This document shows, one piece after another, positions 41,736-49,423 of a stretch of DNA of 64,000 nucleotides; positions within the stretch are counted from its first letter, which is position 1; every line of letters begins with the position of its first letter. The translations under genes and the position numbers were made by a program. The notes under the pieces are model-generated. The model worked only from the letters and a program-made list of their open reading frames with translations. It did no database searches and was not told where the DNA came from. Source of the stretch: Limivicinus sp963617275 (GTDB lineage Bacteria; Bacillota; Clostridia; Oscillospirales; Oscillospiraceae); assembly GCA_963617275.1 (NCBI GenBank), contig CAVENX010000019.1:62001-126000 (forward strand), given 5' to 3'.

Positions 41736-43241
41736 ATGGAATTGTCCTTTGAAAATAAAACTGCGGCCGGTTACAGGGAAACGGCGCATATAGTAAAAAG
41801 TATTCAGGAGACCGGAGAGGCTGTCGTGCCAGACACCAATGACGATATCGGGAAAATAGTGTCCGTGAAGACAAATGTGCTGCTCAAAAGCAAGGATGTC
41901 ACGACACGCGGTGTAAGCGTGAGCGGGGAAGCGGAGGCAACTGTGCTCTATATCACGGAGAGCGCCGACGCCGTATCATATGTCAGGCTTTCAAAAAAAT
42001 TTACGGCCGATTACGACGTGCCCGGTATTTCGGACGATGTCCGGACCCGGGTAAGGCTGAATCTTACCGACGCTCAGGCACGGATAATCAATCCGAGAAA
42101 AATTTCGCTTACTTTCTCCGTAAGCGGAGAGCTTGACGTATATACCCATGAAAGCATGATCTCAGAGACGGTACCGCCCGAAAACCTCACCGAAAAGGGG
42201 ATCCATGTCAAGACCGAGAACGGCGAATTTTCCCTGATATCGGCGGCGGCTGAGAGAAGCTTTGCCGTGAGCGAGCAGTTCAGCTTTCCCTCCTCAAAGG
42301 GGACGCCGGAAAAACTTGTCTGCGAGAGAGCGGAGTTCTGCGTAAATGATACGCAGGTTATAGGCACAAAGGCGATCGCACGGGGCGAGCTGAAGATCGA
42401 GGTAGTTTATCTTGCGGAAAATGTGTGTTATCCGCTGAAAACCGAGTTTTCAACGCCGTTTTCACAGATAATAGAGACCGGGGAGGAGCAGGCCGACAGG
42501 TGCATTTCTACCGTGGAGCTGTGCTCACAGTATTTTGATATTTCAGACGCTGTAAACGGCGAGAAAATGCTCAACGCGGAGATACACGCGGTTTTGCAGG
42601 TGACCTGTTACAGCAGGAAAAACTGCTCCTATATTGCCGACGCGTACAGCAATCTCCTGCCGTGCACCTGCACGGGCGAGAGTGTGCGGCAGATCGAGCA
42701 GCTGCAAATACGCCAGATGAAGCTTGTTTCCGATGAAAAAATAAGCATTTCGGAGGAATTTACCGACATTCTGAGTATACTCCCAACGGTGCTCCAGCCC
42801 GCCGTGGGCGACGGAAAAGTCTCCGGCGAGATAGTGTACGATATTGTGTACCGCACCGTGCAGGGAGAACTTAGCTCGACCCGCAGAAGCGTGAGCGTTG
42901 AAGGCGAGTGCGAGGGCAGGGACAGCCGTGTGATCTCTTGGCGGATGGCCGACGTATATATCCGCACCGACGGCGGAATTATCGACACTCACGCCGCCGT
43001 GGAGCTTACATACAGCAGTGAAAAATATACCGAAAAGTCAACCGTGGTCAGCCTTGAACTGAACGAGGATGAGCCGTATGATTTTTCCTCATTCCCCACC
43101 GTGACGATAGTGCGCGCAGAGAAAAACGAGCTGTGGGAATATGCACGGCGCTATCATTCAAGCGTGGAGGAGATCGAGGCGGTAAACGGAAAAGAGGAAA
43201 ATTACGCGGGAAAGCTGCTGCTTATTCCGAAAGGCATATGA
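41736..43241 (+). CDS. sipL: SipL-like spore coat morphogenetic protein (DUF3794 + LysM)
   Basis: 501 residues from ATG 41736, 9 bp after AAGGAG. It contains repeated DUF3794/SPOCS beta-domains (for example VSVKTNVLLKSKDV near 45, and KIEVVYLAENVCYPL near 225) and a C-terminal LysM (ELWEYARRYHSSVEEIEAVN). This is the layout of SipL of Clostridioides difficile, which binds SpoIVA and is needed for coat attachment. spoVM, whose product also binds SpoIVA, is 56 bp upstream, a telling pairing. A family A element follows its stop. Confidence 0.85.
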   Translation: MELSFENKTAAGYRETAHIVKSIQETGEAVVPDTNDDIGKIVSVKTNVLLKSKDVTTRGVSVSGEAEATVLYITESADAVSYVRLSKKFTADYDVPGISDDVRTRVRLNLTDAQARIINPRKISLTFSVSGELDVYTHESMISETVPPENLTEKGIHVKTENGEFSLISAAAERSFAVSEQFSFPSSKGTPEKLVCERAEFCVNDTQVIGTKAIARGELKIEVVYLAENVCYPLKTEFSTPFSQIIETGEEQADRCISTVELCSQYFDISDAVNGEKMLNAEIHAVLQVTCYSRKNCSYIADAYSNLLPCTCTGESVRQIEQLQIRQMKLVSDEKISISEEFTDILSILPTVLQPAVGDGKVSGEIVYDIVYRTVQGELSSTRRSVSVEGECEGRDSRVISWRMADVYIRTDGGIIDTHAAVELTYSSEKYTEKSTVVSLELNEDEPYDFSSFPTVTIVRAEKNELWEYARRYHSSVEEIEAVNGKEENYAGKLLLIPKGI

Positions 43242-43245
43242 ACGC

Positions 43246-43265
43246 AAAAATGCCTCTTGCCATAT
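43246..43265 (+). repeat. Left flanking duplication of element A6 (20 bp)
   Basis: AAAAATGCCTCTTGCCATAT, repeated exactly at 43470-43489. Similarity continues for about 18 more bases with mismatches. It starts 5 bp after the sipL stop. Confidence 0.85.
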
Positions 43266-43272
43266 AAATGAG

Positions 43273-43469
43273 ACTGTGAAAAAGGCCTCGCAGCGTTTTT
43301 TTGCCCGCAGGCAAAAAAATAGTTTTGATCGTTTTCTCCGACGGCGTGTACGTCGGAGAAAACTCTTCTCGCGGAGTGAGTGTCGAATTGTTCGCATATG
43401 GCGAACAACCGAGGCACAGAGCGCAGTGCAGCCCTTTCTGTCAAAGAAGCTTGCTTCTTTGACAAGCTG
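43273..43469 (+). repeat. Family A multi-hairpin element, full copy (A6)
   Basis: About 197 bp between sipL and yebC. H1 43295-43318 (TTTTTTTGCC/GGCAAAAAAA, loop CGCA), H2 43331-43363 (GTTTTCTCCGACG/CGTCGGAGAAAAC, 13 bp), H3 43388-43408 (TTGTTCGC/GCGAACAA), H4 43439-43462 (GTCAAAGAAGC/GCTTCTTTGAC). Right end GACAAGCTGA. H2 has C-G where A2 has T-A, a compensating change. Confidence 0.88.
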
Positions 43470-43489
43470 AAAAATGCCTCTTGCCATAT
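43470..43489 (+). repeat. Right flanking duplication of element A6
   Basis: Exact copy of 43246-43265. It contains the TTGCCA -35 box used by the yebC promoter. Confidence 0.85.
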
Positions 43490-43509
43490 CAATACTGCTG
43501 TGATAAAAT
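43481..43509 (+). promoter_or_regulatory. Sigma-A promoter of yebC
   Basis: TTGCCA (43481-43486), 17 bp, TAAAAT (43504-43509). The -35 lies inside the right-hand duplication of element A6. Confidence 0.7.
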
Positions 43510-43552
43510 ATTTCGAGATGACACGATTTCAAAGATAAGAGGAGCTGTTACT

Positions 43553-44293
43553 ATGTCAGGTCATTCAAAGTGGCACAATATACAGAAAACAAAGGGCGCG
43601 GCCGATGCAAAGCGCGCGCAGGCTTTCACGAAGATAGCACGTGAGATGATAGTTGCCGTCAAGGAAGGCGGCAGCGGCGATCCGCGCAGCAATTCAAAGC
43701 TTGCCACCGTCATTGCAAAGGCAAAGGCGGCCAATATGCCCAACGATAATATCAAGCGCACAATTGAAAAAGCTCTCGGCTCGGGTAATACCGACAACTA
43801 TGAAAAGATAGTGTATGAAGGCTACGGCCCCCAGGGCGTCGCGGTTATTATTGAGACGATGACCGATAACCGCAACCGTACCGCCGGTGAAATGCGCCAT
43901 TATTTCGATAAGTACGGCGGAAACATGGGCGCTTCCAACTGCGTGTCATGGTCGTTTGACCGCAAGGGCGTTATCGTTATTGATAACGAGGATGAGGAGC
44001 TGGACGAGGACGAGGTGATGATGGATGCGCTTGACGCGGGCGCGGCTGACTTTGAGGCAGACGGCGAGGTCATGAACGTCTATACCACCGAGGAAGACCT
44101 TGCTTCCGTTGCCGACGCGCTGACTGCCAAGGGCTACAAACTCCTTTCCGCGCAGGTCGAGATGCTTCCCCAGAACGGCTATATCAAGCTCACCAATGAG
44201 GATGATATAAAGAATATGCAGAAAATGCTGGATATGTTCGAGGATAACGACGATGTCCAGAACGTCTGGCATAACTGGGAAGACGCGGAGTAA
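43553..44293 (+). CDS. yebC: YebC/PmpR-family protein
   Basis: 246 residues from ATG 43553 behind GAGGAG, with the family start SGHSKWHNIQKTKGAADAKR. GYGPQGVAVIIETMTDNRNR and GGNMGASNCVSWSFDRKG are signature blocks. The family was annotated as transcriptional regulator; recent work assigns some members to translation, relieving ribosome stalling. Single gene with its own promoter and terminator; no ruvC neighbours. Confidence 0.93.
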   Translation: MSGHSKWHNIQKTKGAADAKRAQAFTKIAREMIVAVKEGGSGDPRSNSKLATVIAKAKAANMPNDNIKRTIEKALGSGNTDNYEKIVYEGYGPQGVAVIIETMTDNRNRTAGEMRHYFDKYGGNMGASNCVSWSFDRKGVIVIDNEDEELDEDEVMMDALDAGAADFEADGEVMNVYTTEEDLASVADALTAKGYKLLSAQVEMLPQNGYIKLTNEDDIKNMQKMLDMFEDNDDVQNVWHNWEDAE

Positions 44294-44321
44294 GCGCGGA
44301 CAGCTTTCAAACGCAAACTGA

Positions 44322-44353
44322 CTCCCGCCGCATCAAGCGGCGGGAGATTTTTA
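44322..44353 (+). terminator. Terminator of yebC
   Basis: CTCCCGCCGC pairs perfectly with GCGGCGGGAG across a 5-nt loop, followed by ATTTTTAT. Confidence 0.88.
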
Positions 44354-44384
44354 TATAAATAAGTATTTTTTTGCCCGAAAAAAC

Positions 44385-44412
44385 TTGCCAAAGCCTGAAA
44401 AAGTAGTATAAT
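44385..44412 (+). promoter_or_regulatory. Sigma-A promoter of the MATE gene
   Basis: TTGCCA (44385-44390), 16 bp, TATAAT (44407-44412). Confidence 0.65.
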
Positions 44413-44467
44413 ATCCCACCGTTGGAATAGAGGCATTTTGTACGTAGACGGAATTTTGGAAAGAGAA

Positions 44468-45844
44468 ATGAAAGAAAAAAGAGAGACGGAAGTTTTTGAA
44501 ACAATGCCGGTGCCGAAAGCTCTGGCAAAAATGGCGATCCCGACCATACTCGGTCAGATAATAATACTTGTATATAATCTGGCGGACACGTTTTTTGTCG
44601 GCCAGACGAACGATCCGTATGTGGTTGCGGGCGTTTCGCTCATCCTGCCGATATTCAATGTGCTTGTTGCCCTTGCGAATCTTTCGAGTGTAGGCGGCGG
44701 CACATATGTCTCGCGGCTCCTTGGAATGGGAAAGCGGGAAGAGGCGTCGGCGGTCACATCATTCAGTGTGTGGCTCGGCGTGATAAGTTCCGCCGTTTTT
44801 TCCCTGCTTGTTGCTGTATTTATGGAACCGCTCCTGCGCTTTCTCGGTGCGGGGGAGCATACGTATGTTTACGCGAAGCAGTATATCACCTGCGTGATCG
44901 TATTCGGTGCCGTTCCGACTGTGCTTGCGAATGTGCTCTCCAATATGCTCAGAAGCACCGGCCGTTCCGCTGAGGCGGGCATAGGCGTCACGTCCGGCGG
45001 CTTGCTGAATATTGCCCTCGACCCGCTTTTCATGTTTGTTATCCTCCCGAAGGGCAGTGAAATAATCGGCGTCGGCATTGCTACGTTCTTATCAAATGTG
45101 ATCTCCTGCATCTATTATGCCGTTGTGCTGTTCAGGATACGCGGCAATACCGTGATAACTCTACGTCCAATGCGTGTATCAAGGGACAGCGTGAAGCAGG
45201 TTTTCAATGTAGGAGTGCCGGCATGCTTTACAACGCTGCTGTTCGATGTTGATTATATGATATTGGATAAGCTAATGGCAGGGTACAGTGATATTGCCCT
45301 TGCCGCAATGGGAATAGTCCTTAAGGCGGAGCGCCTTCCGCTGAATATCGGAATAGGCATATCACAGGGCATGGTTCCGCTTGTCGCGTACAACTTTGCC
45401 TCAAAAAACTACGACCGCATGAAAAAAATATTCCGTCTGGCATTCTGTGCCGGGATTGTCTGCGGCGCTGTCAGTATAGCGCTCTATGAGACATTTGCGG
45501 GAAATATAATAAATTTCTTCATTGATGATGCCGGGACTATCGCTATAGGCTCTGCATTTCTCCGCGTCAGGAGTGCCGCGACGCCGTTCATGTTCATGAG
45601 CTTTTTCACGGTACATCTGTTTCAGGCATTCGGCAAGGGCGGTACGGCGCTGTATCTCGGCTTTCAGCGCTGGTTGATGCTGAATATACCGATGATTTTT
45701 ATATTGAATCACTTTTTTGGAATGTACGGTATTGTCTGGTCGCAGCTTACGGCGGACATTATAAACGTGATTGTATCGTTTATCATATTGGGGCGCTTTA
45801 TAAAGAATAAGCTAAGCACGGAAGAGCATGCGTTCAATGGCTGA
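44468..45844 (+). CDS. MATE-family efflux transporter
   Basis: 458 residues, 12 membrane segments in two repeats (LAKMAIPTILGQIIILVYNL and, in the second half, VKQVFNVGVPACFTTLLFDV). ATG 44468 follows GGAAAGAG; the upstream TTG lacks a site. It is the DinF/NorM type that exports cationic compounds using Na+ or H+. No local regulator points to a substrate. The radical SAM gene overlaps its end. Confidence 0.88.
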   Translation: MKEKRETEVFETMPVPKALAKMAIPTILGQIIILVYNLADTFFVGQTNDPYVVAGVSLILPIFNVLVALANLSSVGGGTYVSRLLGMGKREEASAVTSFSVWLGVISSAVFSLLVAVFMEPLLRFLGAGEHTYVYAKQYITCVIVFGAVPTVLANVLSNMLRSTGRSAEAGIGVTSGGLLNIALDPLFMFVILPKGSEIIGVGIATFLSNVISCIYYAVVLFRIRGNTVITLRPMRVSRDSVKQVFNVGVPACFTTLLFDVDYMILDKLMAGYSDIALAAMGIVLKAERLPLNIGIGISQGMVPLVAYNFASKNYDRMKKIFRLAFCAGIVCGAVSIALYETFAGNIINFFIDDAGTIAIGSAFLRVRSAATPFMFMSFFTVHLFQAFGKGGTALYLGFQRWLMLNIPMIFILNHFFGMYGIVWSQLTADIINVIVSFIILGRFIKNKLSTEEHAFNG

Positions 45845-46736
45845 AAGGTATATCAGCGCGAACGCTTACTGCCGCCGGATATTCGGCGAAAAGGTATATA
45901 AACTTGCCCTGTCCGCCTCGACAAGCTGCCCGAATCGCGACGGCACGAAGGGCACGGGCGGCTGTATTTTCTGCTCACGCGGTGGTTCGGGCGATTTTGC
46001 CGCGCCTGCCGGGCTCCCTCTTGCTGAACAGATAGAATACGCCAAAAGAACCCTGGGTGAAAAGGGAAAGGGACTTAAATATATTGCCTATTTTCAGAGC
46101 TTTACCGGCACCTACGGTGATCTTGACGCGCTTGAACGGATATATACGCAAAGCGCGGCGTATGAGGGTATAGTCGGCGTTTCTATCGCCACGCGTCCGG
46201 ACTGCCTCGAGGAGCGTGAGCTTGAGATGCTTGCGCGGTTATCGGAAAAAACGACACTCTGGGTGGAACTCGGCTTGCAGACCGTTCATGAAAAAACGGC
46301 GGCCTATATCCGCCGCGGCTATGGGCTTGACTGTTATGACAGGGCAATGGAGGCGCTTGAAAAAATCCAGGTACACAGGATCACACATGTCATTCTGGGG
46401 CTGCCGGGGGAAAGCAGGGCGGATATGCTTGAAACCGTCAGGTATGCGGGGGAGCGCACGGACGGGATAAAGCTTCAACTGCTCCACGTGCTTGAGGGGA
46501 CGGAGCTTGCCGCCGCGTACAGTGCGGGCAGGTTTGAGACCCTTGAAATGGAGGAGTATTGCGATATAGTCGCCGACGCAGTTGCGCTCCTTCCGGAGAA
46601 TGTGGTGATACACAGGCTTACAGGGGACGGCGCAAAAAAAGATCTGATCGCACCGGAATGGAGCGGGAACAAGAAACGCGTTCTGAATGCAGTAAATAAG
46701 GCGCTGAATGTTAGAGGAATAGAAGTGCAGACATGA
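45837..46736 (+). CDS. Radical SAM protein, TIGR01212/YhcC family
   Basis: 299 residues from ATG 45837 (ATG 45828 is an alternative). The cluster motif is spaced unusually for radical SAM, CPNRDGTKGTGGCIFC, which is the hallmark of this family. GLQTVHEKTAAYIRRGYGLD and THVILGLPGESRADMLETV are its other blocks. The enzyme's reaction in this family is not well defined. It overlaps the MATE gene, so is co-transcribed. Confidence 0.88.
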   Translation: MAERYISANAYCRRIFGEKVYKLALSASTSCPNRDGTKGTGGCIFCSRGGSGDFAAPAGLPLAEQIEYAKRTLGEKGKGLKYIAYFQSFTGTYGDLDALERIYTQSAAYEGIVGVSIATRPDCLEERELEMLARLSEKTTLWVELGLQTVHEKTAAYIRRGYGLDCYDRAMEALEKIQVHRITHVILGLPGESRADMLETVRYAGERTDGIKLQLLHVLEGTELAAAYSAGRFETLEMEEYCDIVADAVALLPENVVIHRLTGDGAKKDLIAPEWSGNKKRVLNAVNKALNVRGIEVQT

Positions 46737-46862
46737 TAAAGAAATTGCGCGGAGCGGATACCGACAGAGCCGCCGCGCTGTGCAGGACATCTGAAATGTC
46801 CGCGGCATACGGACAAGTGAACGTTTGCCCTGCACGGGAGTTTTTTGGAGCTTTTGATAGCG

Positions 46863-46897
46863 TCCCTTCGGGAAAAAGACCGGAGGGGCATTTTTTT
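46863..46897 (+). terminator. Terminator after the MATE/radical SAM operon
   Basis: TCCCTTCGG and CCGGAGGGG form a stem with two G-T pairs, followed by seven T residues. The rest of the 344-bp stretch 46737-47080 holds only the ridA promoter; the open frame there is not convincing. Confidence 0.7.
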
Positions 46898-47018
46898 ACC
46901 TGCTTTTCCAAAATAAAAAGGCAGGACACACTCTATTTATGAACAAATCGTTATGGTTAAAATGCACAAAAAAAGATTTGAAAGCAACAAATGTATGTTT
47001 AATCTGCAATAAAGCTTG

Positions 47019-47047
47019 TTGACAAGGCCGAATCGGAATGATAAAAT
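47019..47047 (+). promoter_or_regulatory. Sigma-A promoter of ridA operon
   Basis: TTGACA (47019-47024), 17 bp, TAAAAT (47042-47047). Confidence 0.8.
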
Positions 47048-47080
47048 GCCTTGAAAATTGCGTGAAAGGAAAGTCGTGAA

Positions 47081-47458
47081 GTGAAAAAAATCATAAGCAC
47101 AGCAAAGGCCCCCGCCGCCATAGGACCTTATTCACAGGCTACGGAATGGAACGGTCTTGTAATTACTTCCGGTCAGCTGCCCATCGATCCGGCCACCGGT
47201 GTGTTTCCGGAGGGCATACAGGCGCAGACAAGACAGTCGCTGACCAATGTAAAGACGATTCTTGAGCAGGCCGGCGCGGCTATGGACAACGTACTTAAGA
47301 CTACCGTGTTCCTCAGCGATATGAACAATTTCGGCGCGATGAACGAGGTATACACAGAATTCTTTACCGAAGGGCAGTTCCCCTCCCGCAGCGCGGTTGA
47401 GGTCGCACGTCTGCCCAAGGACGCTCTTGTTGAGATCGAGGTTATTGCAGCAAAGTAA
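47081..47458 (+). CDS. ridA: RidA-family enamine/imine deaminase
   Basis: 125 residues with a GTG start at 47081 after AAAGGA. IGPYSQATEWNGLVITSGQL and the C-terminal FPSRSAVEVARLPKDALVEIE are the RidA signature, with the catalytic arginine in PSRSAVEV. RidA hydrolyses reactive 2-aminoacrylate released by PLP enzymes to pyruvate and ammonia. It lies directly ahead of a beta-eliminating PLP lyase, an enzyme type that makes this intermediate. Confidence 0.92.
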   Translation: MKKIISTAKAPAAIGPYSQATEWNGLVITSGQLPIDPATGVFPEGIQAQTRQSLTNVKTILEQAGAAMDNVLKTTVFLSDMNNFGAMNEVYTEFFTEGQFPSRSAVEVARLPKDALVEIEVIAAK

Positions 47459-47612
47459 ATCTGTGCTTTGAAGCAAAACAGGAGCTTATAACCATGTGAA
47501 CAGATACTGGCCGCTAAGCGCAGAACGGAATTGGGAAGCCGTTCCGCGACGACCGGGGTATCTCCAAAAACAATCGGCGCACAGCGCCAAAATTATGGAG
47601 GTAAAAAGTATT

Positions 47613-49259
47613 ATGAGCAATCAGTATCCCCTTAGTGTTCCCGCCCCGCATCACTTCACGTTTGCCGTACGCGACATTCCCGAGGTAACTGTAGAACAGA
47701 GAGAGCGCGTGCTGAAAGCGACGCACTACAATGAGTTTGCGTTTCCAGCCGGCATGCTGACGGTGGATATGCTGTCCGACTCGGGCACGACCGCTATGAC
47801 CAACCAGCAGTGGGCGACGCTGTTCCTCGGCGATGAGGCCTATGGCCGCAACACCGGTTACTATGTGCTTCTCGACACCTTCCGCGATATATTCGAGCGC
47901 GGTGGCGAGAAGAACTGGAAGAAGATACTTGACCTTGTGCGCACTGACTGCCGCGACGTCGAGAAGATGATGGATGAAGTCTACCTCTGCGAGTATGAAG
48001 GCGGCCTGTTCAACGGCGGCGCAGCGCAGATGGAGCGCCCCAATGCGTTTATCATTCAGCAGGGTCGTGCGGCAGAGTCCGTGCTGATGGAGATCGTCCG
48101 CAACATTCTGAACAAGCGTCACCCCGGGAAGAAGTTCACCATCCCCTCCAACGGACACTTTGATACCACCGAGGGCAACATCAAGCAGATGGGCTCTATC
48201 CCGCGCAACCTTTACAACAAGCAGCTGCTGTGGGAGACTCCCGAGGGCGGCCGTTATGCAAAGAATCCGTTCAAGGGCAACATGGATATAGAGAAGCTGG
48301 AGCAGCTCATTCAGGGCGTAGGTCCCGAGAATGTACCTCTGATATTCTGCTGCATCACCAATAACCCCGTCTGCGGCCAGGCGGTATCCATGGGCAACAT
48401 CAAGGAGATCAACCGTGTAGCACACAAGTACAACATTCCTCTGGTGTTTGACGTTGCCCGCTGGGCGGAGAACTGCTACTTCATCAAGATGAACGAGGAA
48501 GGCTATGCCGACAAGTCCATCGCGGAGATAGCGACCGAGATGTTCTCTTACTGCGATGCGTTCACGATGTCCGCAAAGAAGGACGGCCATGCGAACATGG
48601 GCGGTATGCTTGCATTCCGCGACAAGGGACTGTTCTGGAAGAACTTCTCCGAGTTCAACGAAGACGGCACGGTCAAGACCGACGTCGGCGTTCTGCTGAA
48701 GGTCAAGCAGATATCCTGCTACGGCAACGACTCCTACGGCGGAATGTCCGGGCGCGACATCATGGCTTTGGCATGCGGCCTGTATGAGAGCTGCGACTTT
48801 AACTACATGAACGAGCGTGTAGCACAGTGCAACTACCTTGCAGAAGGCTTCTATGACGCAGGTGTCAAGGGCGTTGTCCTTCCTGCGGGCGGCCACGCCG
48901 TATACATCAATATGGACGAATTTTTCGACGGCAAGCGCGGACATGAGACGTTTGCGGGCGAGGGCTTCTCTCTGGAGCTTATCCGCCGCTACGGTATCCG
49001 CGTATCCGAGCTGGGCGATTATTCCATGGAATATGACCTCAAGACTCCGGAGCAGCAGGCAGAGGTCTGCAACGTCGTCCGCTTTGCGATCGACCGCAGC
49101 CGCCTGACGAAGGAGCATCTTGACTATGTTATCGCCGCTGTCAAGGCTCTGTACGAAGACCGTGAGAACATCCCCAACATGCGTATTGTCTGGGGCCACA
49201 ATCTCCCGATGCGCCACTTCCATGCATTCCTCGAGCCTTACCCCAACGAGGAAAAGTAA
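47613..49259 (+). CDS. PLP beta-eliminating lyase, tryptophanase/tyrosine phenol-lyase family
   Basis: 548 residues from ATG 47613, after ATGGAGGT. The PLP lysine is in TMSAKKDGHANMGGMLAF, matching SAKKD of tryptophanase and SGKKD of tyrosine phenol-lyase; FDVARWAENCYFIK and CCITNNPVCGQAVSM are further family blocks. It is about 75-90 residues longer than the classical enzymes (about 456-471), with extra sequence in the N-terminal third. It likely cleaves an aromatic amino acid to pyruvate, ammonia and indole or phenol; which one is not settled. ridA precedes it and an amino-acid transporter follows. Confidence 0.85.
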   Translation: MSNQYPLSVPAPHHFTFAVRDIPEVTVEQRERVLKATHYNEFAFPAGMLTVDMLSDSGTTAMTNQQWATLFLGDEAYGRNTGYYVLLDTFRDIFERGGEKNWKKILDLVRTDCRDVEKMMDEVYLCEYEGGLFNGGAAQMERPNAFIIQQGRAAESVLMEIVRNILNKRHPGKKFTIPSNGHFDTTEGNIKQMGSIPRNLYNKQLLWETPEGGRYAKNPFKGNMDIEKLEQLIQGVGPENVPLIFCCITNNPVCGQAVSMGNIKEINRVAHKYNIPLVFDVARWAENCYFIKMNEEGYADKSIAEIATEMFSYCDAFTMSAKKDGHANMGGMLAFRDKGLFWKNFSEFNEDGTVKTDVGVLLKVKQISCYGNDSYGGMSGRDIMALACGLYESCDFNYMNERVAQCNYLAEGFYDAGVKGVVLPAGGHAVYINMDEFFDGKRGHETFAGEGFSLELIRRYGIRVSELGDYSMEYDLKTPEQQAEVCNVVRFAIDRSRLTKEHLDYVIAAVKALYEDRENIPNMRIVWGHNLPMRHFHAFLEPYPNEEK

Positions 49260-49358
49260 TTCTCCCGCATACCGTTCTTAAAAAGGACGGCAGCAGCATA
49301 TAATTCTGCGTAATCCGTACCGCGTGGAAAGAGTACGGAAGCGATAATTTTGAGAAAC

Positions 49359-49400
49359 GACACCCGCGAACTGAATAAGATTGCGCGGGTGTCATTTTTA
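49359..49400 (+). terminator. Terminator/attenuator between lyase and transporter
   Basis: GACACCCGCG (49359-49368) pairs perfectly with CGCGGGTGTC (49384-49393), followed by ATTTTTA. It ends 24 bp before the transporter start, so part of the lyase transcript may read through. Confidence 0.75.
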
Positions 49401-49423
49401 ATAAAAAAGGAGAAAAGAAACGC

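Noticed and set aside
46733..46942. 69-codon frame overlapping the radical SAM stop (ATGA)
   Set aside because: The second half runs through a terminator stem and its T-run, and the product resembles nothing; the overlap is likely chance.
47496..47612. Trp-containing in-frame extension before the lyase, as a TnaC-like leader peptide
   Set aside because: A Trp-to-Pro spacing of 12 residues recalls TnaC, but the frame does not stop after the proline, lacks the conserved acidic residue and runs straight into the lyase; ATG 47613 has the good ribosome site.
47514..49223. 569-codon open frame on the minus strand opposite the lyase gene
   Set aside because: It is the mirror of a highly expressed gene with strong codon bias; no ribosome site and no recognisable domain. 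The same applies to the minus-strand frames at 49436-50842 and 1658-2959.
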